64,000 nucleotides of DNA from Salinibacterium sp. M195 (GCF_019443965.1 NZ_CP040814.1:2728001-2792000); one strand, 5' to 3'; positions 8,104 through 17,934 are shown, counted from the stretch's first letter. Numbers and translations: made by a program. Notes: a model not told the origin generated them from the sequence alone.

Positions 8104-9900
8104 CTACGAGCAGTTCGGGCGGCAGGATCGCTGCGTGAGTGCGTCGACGAGAACCTTGCCGAGGTCTTCTGGGACCGCAGCAGAGTACGCCGCACCACCA
8201 GTCGATTGAGCGATTTCTGTCATGGATACGAGGTCGGTGTCGGGCCCGAATCCGATGAGGATCACCGGAACAGGTTTATTCGGATCTTCGATTGCTTTCA
8301 GACTGCTCAGGAGAGTCTTCAGGTCGATGCCATTGTCATCCTCGTTGTACCCATCAGTAATCAGGAGAACGGAGTTGATCTTTGATGGGTCGTACTCCTC
8401 TTTGACGTTCTTGACGGCCGCAAGGATCGTGTCGTACAAGCCCGTGTAGCCGTAGGCCCGATCCGGCAATGATGCGACGACGCCGTTGATCTGCTGCACG
8501 TGAGCAGGGTCAGACAGTGGCGCGATCGGGGAGAGCGCTTCCCAGTCTTGGGTGCCAACTCTGTTTTGAGAGAACACCCACACCCCCAGTTCTGCTTCCC
8601 CTGAGAACTTAGAGAGAGCTTCGCCGGCGGCAAGCTGGAACACATCTATTCGCCTGAGTCCGTTGCTTGCGGGGTCGAGCATCGAGCCGGAGACGTCGAT
8701 GACGACCAGCAATCGTGACCGCAGCGTGAGAACACTCCACGCCCGCAGAATCTCGATCTGGACCGCGGGGTCAGCTGTCGGCTCCGCTGGCGTTGCCTTC
8801 TCAACAACTCCGGCCATCGTGAGACCACCGCCACCCTCAGCATCGCGGAACCCTTCGCCTGCCAACACATCGGCGGAGCCACTTGCAGCAGTCGCAAGTG
8901 CCGCCAGAAGCGTGCTCGGCGCGCCGGCCGCTGTCAGCTCGCTCGCTACTGCAGCATCCGCGCCTGAGGTTTCTGGGGTCGCAGGGGCGGATGCTTGCGT
9001 GCCACCGAGAACCTCCACGAAGGGATAAGTGAGCTCCACAGTTCCCTCTGACGGATAGAGAGCAACCATGGGCGACGCCGGCGACGTTTCGTTATAGGCG
9101 GCAACCTCGCGCTCCGTAGTCATGACTACAGTGGGAACCGTCGCGGCGGCGGCGAGCTCGAATGCTGCTTCTGCTGATGCCGGAATAGATTTGCCCATCG
9201 CGATCATCGCGCCAGCGAATTGCCGGGGGTCGGTCGGCGAGGCCACCGTCTTCAACTGGGCAAGTCCGGCCAGACTCGCGGCAGAGGATTCCGGATTGGG
9301 AACGAGGGTGTTTACGGTGCCCGTGAGCAACGTCGCCCATGACACCGGGGTTGCCGTGAAATCGGAAACGCGACCGGCACTCGTGGCCAGGACAACTGGC
9401 GTGCTCGCAATATTCTCGCCAATCTCGAACTCCGGAGCAGCGCGCCCCAGCGAGGCGGCCACCGTTGCCGCGCGGTCAATCCACGCGCTGGAGTCGGGAA
9501 CCCACGCATCAAGATCGCCAGCAACGCCAGAGGCAAACAACGCCGAGGTGTCTGCCGAGTCCTGCGCGCGGATTTCTGTGGTCGTGCAATTGCCTTCGGC
9601 TTCATCGAATTCCGCAGCGACAAGGGTGAGCGCCGGGGCGATCGAGGGATCTGCCGCCACCGTAATGGGGCGCAGCTCTGTGCATCCACCAGCGATCGTG
9701 CCGACGGCGTTGGTGAACCAGCCGACTCCGATGAATTGAATCCCGCCGATAACTACGGCTACCAGGGTCGCCATCACGATAGGGATCATCCACCAGCGCT
9801 TCTTCAATCTTTCGAAAAAGGTCTTTCGGTGGCGATGCCGGCGGGCTCTCACTAGGTCTCCAGTCGATGGGGAAGTGTCTTGGGCCGTCGGGTCGACCAA
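8104..9900 (-). CDS. Membrane-anchored solute-binding/VWA-domain fusion protein
   Basis: A 598-residue protein. A basic cytosolic N-terminus (RARRHRHRK) precedes one membrane helix at about 37-58. An extracellular region of roughly 330 residues resembles a periplasmic solute-binding fold (ITVAADPSIAPAL, DAWVPDSSAW). It is followed by a von Willebrand factor A domain. The metal-ion-dependent adhesion site is complete: DVSGS at 402-406, a Thr near 486 and Asp near 516 in ITDGYN. A Cys pair ends the chain. Similar actinobacterial proteins are known only as substrate-binding-and-VWA-domain proteins. Ligand and partner are unknown. The start is a TTG; other starts downstream are possible. Confidence 0.75.
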   Translation of the reverse strand: MVDPTAQDTSPSTGDLVRARRHRHRKTFFERLKKRWWMIPIVMATLVAVVIGGIQFIGVGWFTNAVGTIAGGCTELRPITVAADPSIAPALTLVAAEFDEAEGNCTTTEIRAQDSADTSALFASGVAGDLDAWVPDSSAWIDRAATVAASLGRAAPEFEIGENIASTPVVLATSAGRVSDFTATPVSWATLLTGTVNTLVPNPESSAASLAGLAQLKTVASPTDPRQFAGAMIAMGKSIPASAEAAFELAAAATVPTVVMTTEREVAAYNETSPASPMVALYPSEGTVELTYPFVEVLGGTQASAPATPETSGADAAVASELTAAGAPSTLLAALATAASGSADVLAGEGFRDAEGGGGLTMAGVVEKATPAEPTADPAVQIEILRAWSVLTLRSRLLVVIDVSGSMLDPASNGLRRIDVFQLAAGEALSKFSGEAELGVWVFSQNRVGTQDWEALSPIAPLSDPAHVQQINGVVASLPDRAYGYTGLYDTILAAVKNVKEEYDPSKINSVLLITDGYNEDDNGIDLKTLLSSLKAIEDPNKPVPVILIGFGPDTDLVSMTEIAQSTGGAAYSAAVPEDLGKVLVDALTQRSCRPNCS

Positions 9901-9993
9901 ACGCCCCCCATCTGAGGGACACTACAACACAAAGCGAGAAAATATCCAGCGAAAGTGGAGAATTTCTTCTGGATGACGGGCAACAGACGAGCA

Positions 9994-10035
9994 CGGCGTG
10001 TGCGAGCTCGGGTTGACCCGAATCCGCACACGCCG
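9994..10035 (-). terminator. Hairpin after gcvP
   Basis: CGGCGTGTGCG (9994-10004) pairs perfectly with CGCACACGCCG (10025-10035), and an inner TCGGGT/ACCCGA helix stacks within. It lies about 38 bases past the gcvP stop. No T-tract follows. It probably ends the glycine cleavage operon. The remaining bases to 9900 show nothing else. Confidence 0.65.
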
Positions 10036-10072
10036 ATCTTCGCTAGTGAAATAGCGGCCCGAACACCTGTGA

Positions 10073-13000
10073 CTACTCGGCGAATGCCTCAATGGGTGGG
10101 CACGAGCACACCAAGTTGCGGTCGCCGTAAGCGTTGTCCACCCGGCGAACCGGCGGCCAATACTTGCCCGAAATGAGCGAGCTCAAGGGGTACACCGCTT
10201 TCTCTCGCGAGTAGGAGTGATCCCAATCGCCTGCGATAACCGAATGGGCCGTGTGCGGAGCGTTGATGAGGGGGTTGTCGTCTGCTGGCCACGATCCGGC
10301 CGCCACGGCATCCGCCTCTTCCTTAATCGCGATCATCGCGTCGATGAAGCGATCAAGCTCGGCAAGATCTTCGCTCTCGGTCGGTTCGACCATGAGCGTG
10401 CCGGATACCGGGAACGACATCGTTGGCGCGTGGAAACCGTAATCAATGAGGCGCTTGGCGACATCGTTATTGTCGATGCCGGTCGCCTCCTTGAGCGGAC
10501 GAAGGTCGAGGATGCACTCGTGAGCAACCAAACCGTTGTCTCCCGCATAGAGCACGGGGAAGTGGTCGCGCAGCCGCACCGCAATGTAGTTGGCGGAGAG
10601 CACGGCGGCACCGGTTGCAGCCTTGAGGCCTTCCGAGCCCATCATGCGCACGTAAGCCCACGTGATCGGCAAGATGCTGGGGCTTCCGTAGGGTGCAGCA
10701 CTGATCGCTCCCCCGGCGTGAACATAGGGACCTGCTGCACCGGTCTGCATGTCGAAGGCCGGATGCTGCTGGCTCTGCGCCATGGGGTGACCGGGCAGGA
10801 ACTCTGCCAGGTGTGCTTTCGCCACGACGGGGCCGACTCCTGGCCCACCGCCACCGTGCGGGATGCAAAACGTCTTGTGCAGGTTGAGGTGGCTGACGTC
10901 GCCACCAAAGTCACCAAACCGCGCATAGCCGAGCAGGGCGTTGAGGTTGGCGCCGTCAACGTAAACTTGTCCGCCAGCATCGTGTACGGCCTGCGTGATC
11001 TCGCGCACTTCGTGTTCGTACACCCCGTGGGTTGACGGGTACGTGATCATGAGGGCGGAGATTTCGCTCGCGTGCTCAGCAATCTTGGCGCGCAAGTCAT
11101 CGAGGTCAACGTTGCCGAGGTCATCGCAGGCGACAACAACGACGCGCATTCCGGCGAGCATCGCGCTAGCGGCGTTCGTGCCGTGCGCGCTCGAAGGAAT
11201 GAGACAGATGGTGCGTTCCGGGTTGCCGTTCGCGCGGTGGTAGCCACGAATCGCGAGCAATCCCGCAAGCTCGCCCTGGCTGCCCGCGTTCGGTTGCAAC
11301 GATGCGGTGTCGTAACCGGTGACCTCAGTGAGCCACGATTCGAGGTGCGAAATCATCACCAAGTAGCCGGCGACATCGTCCGCGGGGGCGAAGGGGTGGA
11401 TGCCCGCAAATTCCGGCCAGCTCACCGCTTCCATCTCGGTCGCCGCGTTCAGCTTCATCGTGCACGAACCCAACGGGATCATGCCGCGGTCAAGCGCGTA
11501 ATCCTTGTCGGCCAAGTACTTGAGGTACCGCATCATGCTCGTCTCCGAGCGGTGCGTGTTGAACACCGGGTGCGTGAGGTACTCGCTCGTGCGAATGAGC
11601 GCCTCGGGGATGCTCGTGTCTTCGCCGTCGTAGCTAAAGAAGCCGCCTTCCAGCCCGAAGGCCGCCGCAAGCTCGTTCTTCTGATTCGCGAGAATGCCTT
11701 CGTAGGGCTGCGTCGAAACCTCGTCGAAGCTCAGACGAACGGTGTCAGCATCCACGACATAGAGAAGGATGTCGCTCTCGAGTGCCTTGGCAGCAATCGC
11801 CTGAGCCTGACCCTTTTTCGTCACCGAGAGGGTGTCGAAGAAGGTGTCGTTCTCGATCGTGTAGCCCGCAGCAGTCAGACGAGCGGCGAAGTTGGCGGTG
11901 TCATGGTGGATGCGCTGAGCGATCCGCTTGAGGCCCTGCGGCCCGTGGTAAACGGCATACATGGATGCCATGACCGCAAGCAAAACCTGAGCCGTGCAGA
12001 TGTTGGAGGTCGCCTTCTCGCGGCGGATGTGCTGCTCGCGAGCTTGCAGAGAGAGGCGGTAGGCGGGGTCGCCAGCGGCATCTACCGATACGCCAACGAG
12101 ACGACCAGGAAGTTGACGTTCGAGGCCCTTGCGCACGGACATGTAACCCGCGTGCGGTCCACCGAAGCCCATCGGAACGCCGAAGCGCTGCGTGGTTCCG
12201 ACAGCAACGTCTGCGCCGAGCTCTCCCGGCGACTTCAGGATGGTGAGGGCGAGCAGGTCAGCCGCAACAACGGCAAGACCACCGTGCGCCTTCACGGCAG
12301 CAATCACTTCGGTGGAATCCCAGACCTGACCGGTGGCACCCGGGTACTGGATGAGCGCACCGAAGCACTCCGGCAGCTCAGGGTTCGCCCCCAGCGAGGC
12401 CAGGTCGAGCTCAACAAGCTCGATACCGAGAGCCTCGGCACGGTTCGCGAGCAGAGCCTTCGTCTGAGGAAGAGTGTCGGCGTCGACGATGAACACGGGA
12501 GATTCGACCCGAGCAGCGCGGCGAGCGAGAAGCATTCCCTCGACTGCAGCGGTGCCCTCATCGAGCATCGAGGCATTCGTCGTCGTCATTCCGGCAAGGT
12601 CAGCAACCATCGTCTGGAAGTTGATGAGAGCCTCAAGGCGACCCTGCGAGATCTCGGGCTGGTACGGCGTGTAGGCCGTGTACCAGCTCGGGTTCTCCAA
12701 CACGTTGCGCTTGATCACGGCAGGCGTGATGGTGTCGTAGTATCCGAGACCGATCATGCTGCGGCGAACCTTGTTCGCGCCGGCGAGGGCACGCAGTTCG
12801 GCGAGCGCCTCCCGCTCCGAGGCGGGAGCCGGGATAGTGGAATTAACAACCGGAGTCTGGTGAATGGCAGGCGGAACCGCGGCATCCACGAGCGATTCGA
12901 GGCTGTCGTAGCCGACCGCGGCAAGCATGCTCGCTTGGGCGGCAGCATCCGTTCCGATGTGACGGTCGGCGAAAGTGCCGCTGAGGTAAGGGTTGGGCAT
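10073..13000 (-). CDS. gcvP: Glycine dehydrogenase (decarboxylating), P protein
   Basis: A 975-residue full-length fused P protein of the glycine cleavage system. It decarboxylates glycine with pyridoxal phosphate and passes the aminomethyl group to the lipoyl arm of GcvH. The N-terminal half starts FADRHIGTD; the C-terminal half carries the PLP-lysine motif [16 protein letters not shown]. Other family blocks include STHGVYE and MKLNA. Its ATG overlaps the gcvH stop (TAATG). It is the last gene of the gcvTHP operon controlled by the glycine riboswitch. Confidence 0.97.
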   Translation of the reverse strand: MPNPYLSGTFADRHIGTDAAAQASMLAAVGYDSLESLVDAAVPPAIHQTPVVNSTIPAPASEREALAELRALAGANKVRRSMIGLGYYDTITPAVIKRNVLENPSWYTAYTPYQPEISQGRLEALINFQTMVADLAGMTTTNASMLDEGTAAVEGMLLARRAARVESPVFIVDADTLPQTKALLANRAEALGIELVELDLASLGANPELPECFGALIQYPGATGQVWDSTEVIAAVKAHGGLAVVAADLLALTILKSPGELGADVAVGTTQRFGVPMGFGGPHAGYMSVRKGLERQLPGRLVGVSVDAAGDPAYRLSLQAREQHIRREKATSNICTAQVLLAVMASMYAVYHGPQGLKRIAQRIHHDTANFAARLTAAGYTIENDTFFDTLSVTKKGQAQAIAAKALESDILLYVVDADTVRLSFDEVSTQPYEGILANQKNELAAAFGLEGGFFSYDGEDTSIPEALIRTSEYLTHPVFNTHRSETSMMRYLKYLADKDYALDRGMIPLGSCTMKLNAATEMEAVSWPEFAGIHPFAPADDVAGYLVMISHLESWLTEVTGYDTASLQPNAGSQGELAGLLAIRGYHRANGNPERTICLIPSSAHGTNAASAMLAGMRVVVVACDDLGNVDLDDLRAKIAEHASEISALMITYPSTHGVYEHEVREITQAVHDAGGQVYVDGANLNALLGYARFGDFGGDVSHLNLHKTFCIPHGGGGPGVGPVVAKAHLAEFLPGHPMAQSQQHPAFDMQTGAAGPYVHAGGAISAAPYGSPSILPITWAYVRMMGSEGLKAATGAAVLSANYIAVRLRDHFPVLYAGDNGLVAHECILDLRPLKEATGIDNNDVAKRLIDYGFHAPTMSFPVSGTLMVEPTESEDLAELDRFIDAMIAIKEEADAVAAGSWPADDNPLINAPHTAHSVIAGDWDHSYSREKAVYPLSSLISGKYWPPVRRVDNAYGDRNLVCSCPPIEAFAE

Positions 13001-13371
13001 TATTCGGCAGTCAATGCGGTGTACTCGTCGAGGCTCAGCATCGACGGGAGTTCGGAAAATTCGATCTTCACGAGCCAGCCCTCGCCGAAGGGGTCGCTGT
13101 TGACGATCTCGGGGCTGTTCGAGACGGCGTCGTTAGCTTCAACAACGGTTCCGCTCACGGGGGCGAAGATTTCACCGACCGACTTGGTCGACTCGATCTC
13201 TCCGACGATTTTGCCCTCGGCGACCGAAGAACCCACCTTGGGCAGGTCAACGAAGACGATGTCCCCCAGCTTGCCTGCCGCAAAGTCGGTGATTCCGATC
13301 GTCGCGACGTTTCCGTCAACGAGCACCCACTCGTGCTCGGCGGTGTACTGCAATTCGCTCTTCTCAGCCAT
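13000..13371 (-). CDS. gcvH: Glycine cleavage system H protein
   Basis: A 123-residue lipoyl carrier shuttling the aminomethyl intermediate between GcvP, GcvT and the L protein. The lipoylation motif ESTKS places the modified Lys at residue 63. The flanking GEIFAPVSG and the N-terminal YTAEHEW are typical. It starts two bases after the gcvT stop and overlaps the gcvP start by one base. No lipoate ligase or L-protein gene is in the window, so those must lie elsewhere. Confidence 0.97.
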   Translation of the reverse strand: MAEKSELQYTAEHEWVLVDGNVATIGITDFAAGKLGDIVFVDLPKVGSSVAEGKIVGEIESTKSVGEIFAPVSGTVVEANDAVSNSPEIVNSDPFGEGWLVKIEFSELPSMLSLDEYTALTAE

Positions 13372-13373
13372 GA

Positions 13374-14531
13374 TCAGGCCTCTCTTTTGTAGAAGGGTAG
13401 GGAAACAACGGATGCAGCAATGCGACTGCCCCGCACATCAATGTGAAGCTCGGTGCCGATCTCGCTCACGGCGGAGTCGACGTATGCCATCGCGATCGGG
13501 TGGCCGAGGGTTGGCGACAATGCGCCCGAGGTGATCACCCCAACTTCGGTGCCACCATGGAAGAGAAGGTAATCGGCGCGACCAGCACGGCGCCCCTCAG
13601 CGGCGAGACCAACGAGAACGCGAGCACCAGCATCCGGCCCAGCTTCGATCGCGCTGCGGCCAACAAAGTCGCCTTCCTTGCTAAGCGCGACAACCCGACC
13701 GAGACCCGCCTGAACCGGGAACGTGCCGAGGTTCAGTTCGTGGCCATACAGCGGCATACCCGCTTCGAGGCGAAGAGTGTCGCGGCACGCGAGACCGGCG
13801 GGCACGAGACCCAGCGGTTCGCCGGCCACCGTGAGCGCTGCCCAGAGGGCGGCTGCGGCATCCACGTGAATGTACAGCTCGAAACCGTCTTCGCCGGTGT
13901 AGCCGGTTCGACCGATGATGAGGTCGGTGCCGTCGAACGTGGCGGCTGTTTCGCGGTAGTACTTGAGTTCGTCGAGCGGCGTCGCACAACCAGCGAGACC
14001 GGCCGTTGCTTCGAGGATGGCGCGCGAGACCGGGCCCTGTACTGCGATGAGCGCGTAGTCGTCGCTCTCATCGGTGACCGTGACATCAAAGTCGGCGGCC
14101 CGTTCAGTGAGCGCCGTAGCCGCAGCAAATCGGTTGCCCGCATTTGCCACTACCAAGAAGTGGTCGTCAGCAAGACGGTACGTGACGAGGTCATCGATGA
14201 TGCCGCCGGCCTCGTTGAGCAGCAGGCTGTACTTCGCCTGCGCGAGGGCGATACCCGACAGCTTGCCTGCGAGCGCGTAATCGAGGAATGCACCAGCCTC
14301 AGCGCCGCGCACGTGAATCTCTGCCATGTGCGAGATGTCGAAAATGCCGGCAGCCGCGCGCACTGCGTGGTGCTCTGCCAAGTCAGAGCTGTACCGAACC
14401 GGCATCATCCAGCCAGCGAAGTCGGTAAAGGCAGCACCGAGTTGCTCATGGATGCTGTGAAGAGGCGAATACCTCACCCCAGCAGGCGAAGAGTCAGCAG
14501 ATGAAGCTTCAGAGTTTGATACATCGGTCAC
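13374..14531 (-). CDS. gcvT: Aminomethyltransferase, glycine cleavage T protein
   Basis: A 385-residue T protein that transfers the methylene group to tetrahydrofolate and releases ammonia. Family blocks include [33 protein letters not shown] and [13 protein letters not shown]. The start is GTG 14531, preceded by GGGAG six bases away. The open frame continues upstream to 14600, but those 23 codons are the 3' half of the second glycine-riboswitch aptamer and are not protein-like. It is the first gene of gcvTHP. The N-terminal 20 residues are Ser-rich and variable. Confidence 0.95.
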   Translation of the reverse strand: MTDVSNSEASSADSSPAGVRYSPLHSIHEQLGAAFTDFAGWMMPVRYSSDLAEHHAVRAAAGIFDISHMAEIHVRGAEAGAFLDYALAGKLSGIALAQAKYSLLLNEAGGIIDDLVTYRLADDHFLVVANAGNRFAAATALTERAADFDVTVTDESDDYALIAVQGPVSRAILEATAGLAGCATPLDELKYYRETAATFDGTDLIIGRTGYTGEDGFELYIHVDAAAALWAALTVAGEPLGLVPAGLACRDTLRLEAGMPLYGHELNLGTFPVQAGLGRVVALSKEGDFVGRSAIEAGPDAGARVLVGLAAEGRRAGRADYLLFHGGTEVGVITSGALSPTLGHPIAMAYVDSAVSEIGTELHIDVRGSRIAASVVSLPFYKREA

Positions 14532-14568
14532 GGAGTTCTCCCGGCGCGTGGCTAGTGAATAGAACTCC
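14532..14568 (-). promoter_or_regulatory. Riboswitch expression platform masking the gcvT ribosome site
   Basis: GGAGTTCT at the 3' edge of aptamer 2 (14561-14568) is exactly complementary to AGAACTCC (14532-14539), which contains and follows the gcvT Shine-Dalgarno. The 8-bp helix would enclose the ribosome site and end at the GTG start. If glycine-bound aptamer 2 holds its own 3' strand in P1, the site is released. The pairing is seen; the switching mechanism is inferred. Confidence 0.6.
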
Positions 14569-14783
14569 CCCTCTGTGATGAGCCTGAGAGCTTCACGCAC
14601 CTACAAACTAGTGCGCTTTCACCGACGGCGGAACCTCAGGGTGATGCGAGGTTCTCTTTCCAGAGTGGCCAGTGCGATGCGGTACATGAACCTGAGAGAT
14701 TGGCGGGGAGGCTTGCTCCTTCGGTGCCGTGCGACGCTCTGGTCAACGAATGTTGACTCAGTGCTGGTGCCCGGCTCTCCCGC
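14562..14783 (-). ncRNA. Tandem glycine riboswitch upstream of gcvTHP
   Basis: Two glycine aptamers in series are recognisable on the minus strand. Aptamer 1 opens with GCGGGAGAG near 14783. It contains CACCGAAGGAGCAAGCC and AATCTCTCAGGT and closes with ACTCTGGAAAG. Aptamer 2 contains GTCGGTGAAAGC and AGCTCTCAGGCTCATCAC and ends AGAGGGGGAG near 14565. Known function: cooperative glycine binding that switches on the glycine cleavage genes. It sits between the lrp end and gcvT. A candidate -10 TATGCT lies at 14818-14823, about 40 bases before aptamer 1. Confidence 0.93.
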
Positions 14784-14888
14784 ATTGTGTTGCGGCCCGA
14801 TGTTCAGTTGTTAGCTCAGCATAGCAATGCTCGGCGGATGCTCGTGCCTCCCGTCGCGTCTGATCCGTCTCTACGTCGACGAACCCTG

Positions 14889-15320
14889 CTACAGCAAGGC
14901 TGAGCTGAGCAACAAACTGGTCTCGCTGTTAACAACTCCCTCAACGTTGCGCATCCGGGCCAGCACCCGGTCAAAGTTGCTGAGGCTGTCAGTGCGGATG
15001 TCGGCGACGAGATCCCAGCCACCGTTGGTGGTGTGGAGTTCATGGATTTCGGGCAAGCCTCGCAGTTTGGCGATGACGGCATCCGTCGAGCGTCCCTCAA
15101 CCTCGATGAAGGAGATTGCACGAATGAAGGATGGGTCGCGATCTTCGCGGATCCGCACCGAGAAACCGAGCACTGTTCCTTCGTTAACGAGCCTGTCAAT
15201 GCGGCTGTTCACGGTCGCGCGGGTGACCTCAAGGCGGCGGGCGAGACTCGCGATGGACTCGCGTGCATCGGCTCGCAGCGCGGCGAGAAGGCGACGATCC
15301 AGATCATCCAATTGAGGCAT
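14889..15320 (-). CDS. Lrp/AsnC-family transcriptional regulator
   Basis: A protein of about 143 residues, with an AsnC-type winged helix-turn-helix (LDDLDRRLLAALRADARES through TVNSRIDRL). The C-terminal RAM/ligand-binding domain follows (EIHELHTTNGGWDLVADIR). Lrp proteins sense amino acids and often regulate neighbouring genes. It is transcribed divergently from the ornithine cyclodeaminase/CtlX pair, which is the likely target. ATG 15320 is preferred; TTG 15326 is two codons upstream. A GGGATCCC-centred palindrome lies just beyond its start. Confidence 0.9.
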   Translation of the reverse strand: MPQLDDLDRRLLAALRADARESIASLARRLEVTRATVNSRIDRLVNEGTVLGFSVRIREDRDPSFIRAISFIEVEGRSTDAVIAKLRGLPEIHELHTTNGGWDLVADIRTDSLSNFDRVLARMRNVEGVVNSETSLLLSSALL

Positions 15321-15331
15321 GTACAAAGTGT

Positions 15332-15351
15332 ATAACTGGGATCCCTATTAT
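15332..15351. promoter_or_regulatory. Candidate Lrp operator in the divergent region
   Basis: A 20-bp imperfect palindrome has core GGGATCCC flanked symmetrically by ATAA and TTAT arms, 12 bases upstream of the lrp start and 100 bases before the cyclodeaminase start. Its position suggests autoregulation and control of the divergent catabolic genes. The binding protein is inferred. Confidence 0.5.
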
Positions 15352-15451
15352 GTTCATTCACTAGCCGATAATCGCGCCTAATGGGTGTTGTGGGTCCATA
15401 GTGCTCATTCGTAACGTGGGGACTAGCAATACTGCAATGAAAGGAGTGACC

Positions 15452-16483
15452 GTGGTCAACTACGTAGACGTCAAGAACATGGGGCGCTGGATCGCCGACA
15501 CCGGGATCGAGCCAATCATTATGGGTATCGTGAGCTACCTTGAGCAGGATTACGCCAAGTGGCAACAGTTCGACAAGTCCCCTCGTGTAGCGGCACATTC
15601 CGCCGAGGGAGTCATCGAGCTCATGCCAACAAGCGATGGAGAGACCTACGCCTTTAAGTACGTCAATGGGCACCCTTCGAACCCCGCAATGGGCTTCCAA
15701 ACCGTCACCGCGCTCGGCATGCTTGCCCGCGTCGACAACGGGTATCCCACTTTCTTGTCTGAGATGACACTGCTGACCGCGCTGCGCACCGCCGCAACGT
15801 CGGTGCTCGCAGCTCGAGCACTCGCTCGCCCCGATTCCAGCGTTCTGGCCCTCATCGGCACAGGAACTCAGTCTGAGTTCCAGGCCCTCGGCTTCCGCGC
15901 CGGTCTTGGCATCACCAGCTTGCGGGTCTGGGACACCGATCCTGCCGCACTCGACAAGTTCATTCGTAACGTTGAACCGCTTGGTTTCGACGTAGTGCGT
16001 GCGACCTCAGCCGCGGATGCTGTCGCTGGCGCTGACATCGTCACCACCTGCACAGCAGATAAGACGAACGCCACCATCCTCACGGCCGACATGATCGAGC
16101 CAGGAATGCACCTCAACGCCATCGGCGGCGACTGCCCAGGCAAGACCGAACTCGAAGCCGCGATTGTGCGCAACGCGACAGTGTTTGTTGAATTCCCCGA
16201 ACAGACCCGCATTGAGGGAGAGATTCAGCAGCTTGAAGCCGACTCCCCCATTACTGAATTGTGGGAAGTTCTTGCGGGCACGGCTGCCGGCCGCACCGCC
16301 AATGACGAAGTAACGCTCTTTGACTCGGTAGGTTTTGCGATCGAAGACTTCTCAGCACTTCGCTACGTATTCGATGCTGTTCGCGGCACCGACTATGCCA
16401 CCGACCTTGACCTCATCGCCGACCCTGCTGACCCCAAGGACCTGTTCTCGCTCGTATCCCGCGCGCCTGTGCTGACGGCGTAG
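15452..16483 (+). CDS. Ornithine cyclodeaminase / mu-crystallin family protein
   Basis: A 343-residue NAD-dependent enzyme family that converts L-ornithine to L-proline and ammonia. The Rossmann motif LALIGTGTQSEFQALGF and the downstream DIVTTCTADKTNATIL and GDCPGKTEL blocks are visible. The start GTG 15452 is chosen for AAGGAG five bases upstream; the frame is open back to 15401 but without a good ribosome site. It is followed after six bases by the CtlX-like gene. The pairing supports an ornithine substrate, since the hydrolase would supply it. Other members of the family act on alanine or lysine, so specificity is inferred. Confidence 0.88.
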   Translation: MVNYVDVKNMGRWIADTGIEPIIMGIVSYLEQDYAKWQQFDKSPRVAAHSAEGVIELMPTSDGETYAFKYVNGHPSNPAMGFQTVTALGMLARVDNGYPTFLSEMTLLTALRTAATSVLAARALARPDSSVLALIGTGTQSEFQALGFRAGLGITSLRVWDTDPAALDKFIRNVEPLGFDVVRATSAADAVAGADIVTTCTADKTNATILTADMIEPGMHLNAIGGDCPGKTELEAAIVRNATVFVEFPEQTRIEGEIQQLEADSPITELWEVLAGTAAGRTANDEVTLFDSVGFAIEDFSALRYVFDAVRGTDYATDLDLIADPADPKDLFSLVSRAPVLTA

Positions 16484-16489
16484 CCGACA

Positions 16490-17482
16490 GTGAGTGTTCA
16501 GGCCCCCTCGGCCGCCGTCCTTATTCGCCCGCACCTCTTCACACCAAACAGCCAGACCGCAGGCGACAACGCGTTCCAGTCGACCGACCCCACCCGAACC
16601 CCGGATGAGATCGCTCGCGCTGCGTACGCCGAGTCGACGCAGGTCGCTGAAACGTTGCGTGATGCTGGCGTCAATATCCATGTGTTCGAAGACACGGAGA
16701 GCACGCGCCCTGACAGCGTGTTCCCCAATAACTGGTTTTCGACTCACAGTGGCGGCCGTGTTGCGGTGTACCCGATGTATGCGCCGAATCGGCGCACCGA
16801 GCGACGCACCGATGTAATTGAGATGCTGAAGCACGACTTTCGGGTGCAAGATGTCGTGGATTATTCGGGGCTTGAGCACGACGGAATTTACCTTGAGGGC
16901 ACCGGCGCGATGGTCATCGACCACACCAATCGGGTGGCCTATGCGGCGGAATCACACCGCGCGAACCCCCTAGCCCTCGAGCGCTTCTGCGCATCATTTG
17001 GCTACGAGCCGATGATGTTTGAAGCACGGGACAGTCACGGGGTGCCGATTTATCACACCAACGTCATGATGTGTATTGCGACTGACTTTGCGATGATCGG
17101 GCTCGACCTGATTGCCTCAGGAGATCGCCGCATGGAGATGGCGGAGCGCCTCACCGCACCAGGTCGCACCCTGATTGATCTCACTGCTGATCAGATCGCG
17201 AACTTTGCGGGGAACGCATTGGAGCTCAAGGGCACGAACGGTCGAATCTTGGCATTGTCGACCCGTGCCCTGAAGAGCTTGACGGCCGCTCAGCGTGCCG
17301 TGATCGAAGCTAGTTGCGAGATCGTGCCGCTCGACATTCCCACCATTGAGCTGGCTGGCGGATCAGTGCGCTGCATGGTGGCGGGGGTTCACTTGGACCG
17401 TCGCTCACGGATGGCGGCGGATGTCGCCGCAGGCGTTCCGGCCGCAGGCTCAGCCGAAGCCGCACCAACCACAGGCGTTTAA
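16490..17482 (+). CDS. ctlX: Citrulline-utilisation hydrolase CtlX-like (amidinotransferase fold)
   Basis: A 330-residue protein of the guanidine-modifying (arginine deiminase/DDAH) fold. An early segment DSVFPNNWFSTH is typical of the CtlX group. The catalytic His lies in IYHTNVMM and the catalytic Cys near residue 296 in GGSVRCMVAG. Members are thought to hydrolyse citrulline to ornithine, CO2 and ammonia. The gene immediately follows the cyclodeaminase, giving a two-step route citrulline to ornithine to proline. Dimethylarginine hydrolase activity is an alternative. The Ala/Pro-rich C-terminal tail is variable. Confidence 0.82.
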   Translation: MSVQAPSAAVLIRPHLFTPNSQTAGDNAFQSTDPTRTPDEIARAAYAESTQVAETLRDAGVNIHVFEDTESTRPDSVFPNNWFSTHSGGRVAVYPMYAPNRRTERRTDVIEMLKHDFRVQDVVDYSGLEHDGIYLEGTGAMVIDHTNRVAYAAESHRANPLALERFCASFGYEPMMFEARDSHGVPIYHTNVMMCIATDFAMIGLDLIASGDRRMEMAERLTAPGRTLIDLTADQIANFAGNALELKGTNGRILALSTRALKSLTAAQRAVIEASCEIVPLDIPTIELAGGSVRCMVAGVHLDRRSRMAADVAAGVPAAGSAEAAPTTGV

Positions 17483-17484
17483 GA

Positions 17485-17526
17485 GCAGCGAACGAGGCTG
17501 GAGTGATTCTTAGCCTCGTTCGTTGC
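17485..17526. terminator. Bidirectional hairpin
   Basis: GCAGCGAACGAGGCT (17485-17499) pairs with AGCCTCGTTCGTTGC (17512-17526), a 15-bp stem with one G-T wobble and a 12-nt loop. It lies between the ends of the convergent ctlX and PPOX genes. Confidence 0.75.
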
Positions 17527-17544
17527 CCCGCTTATACTTTCCGG

Positions 17545-17934
17545 TCACCCGCGCAGCTCTACCGCCACGGACTGCCCAGAAGTGCCTCGAACCTTTTGCG
17601 CGAGACGGATCGCTGTGTACTTGGCGCCGTACTTTTTCTTGAGGGCAGCGTCCATCGCGGCCAAAGTGTCGGCGTCATCTCGAACCGCTGCCGTCGCTGT
17701 CACGGGCGTCGCACCATCATTCAGGGTGCCGCGCATATCGCACGCGGTGAGCTGAACGCGATCAGTGTTCCGGATGCGCTTCACCTTGCCCGAGGCCGGC
17801 GCGGTAGTCACCAGAAGCCGATCACCGTCAGCGACAATCCACACGGGCGTCGAAACGGCATCCCCCGACTTGCGGAACGTAGTGAGCGAAACATAGGTTT
17901 CGGTGGCGAGAGTGGAAAGTTCCTGGGGTGTCAT
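17545..17934 (-). CDS. PPOX-class F420-dependent oxidoreductase-like protein
   Basis: A 129-residue small flavin/F420-binding split-barrel protein (pyridoxamine-5'-phosphate-oxidase-like). It shows SLTTFRKSGDAVSTPVWIV at the N-terminus and KVKRIRNTDRVQLTACDMRG in the cofactor-binding region. The gene starts at ATG 17934; the frame is open further upstream but that part overlaps the divergent gene's leader. Actinobacterial members commonly bind F420, biliverdin or FMN; the substrate is unknown. It is divergent from the squalene-cyclase-like gene across an 82-bp gap. Confidence 0.85.
   Translation of the reverse strand: MTPQELSTLATETYVSLTTFRKSGDAVSTPVWIVADGDRLLVTTAPASGKVKRIRNTDRVQLTACDMRGTLNDGATPVTATAAVRDDADTLAAMDAALKKKYGAKYTAIRLAQKVRGTSGQSVAVELRG

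Noticed and set aside
11072-13534. Very long open frame (820 codons) on the plus strand opposite gcvP-gcvH
   Set aside because: It runs antisense to two certain genes, has no recognisable domain and is rich in Arg, Val and His as expected for the reverse complement of GC-rich coding DNA.
14532-14600. Longer gcvT start at 14600
   Set aside because: Those codons coincide with the second glycine aptamer and are not homologous to T proteins; GTG 14531 has a ribosome site.
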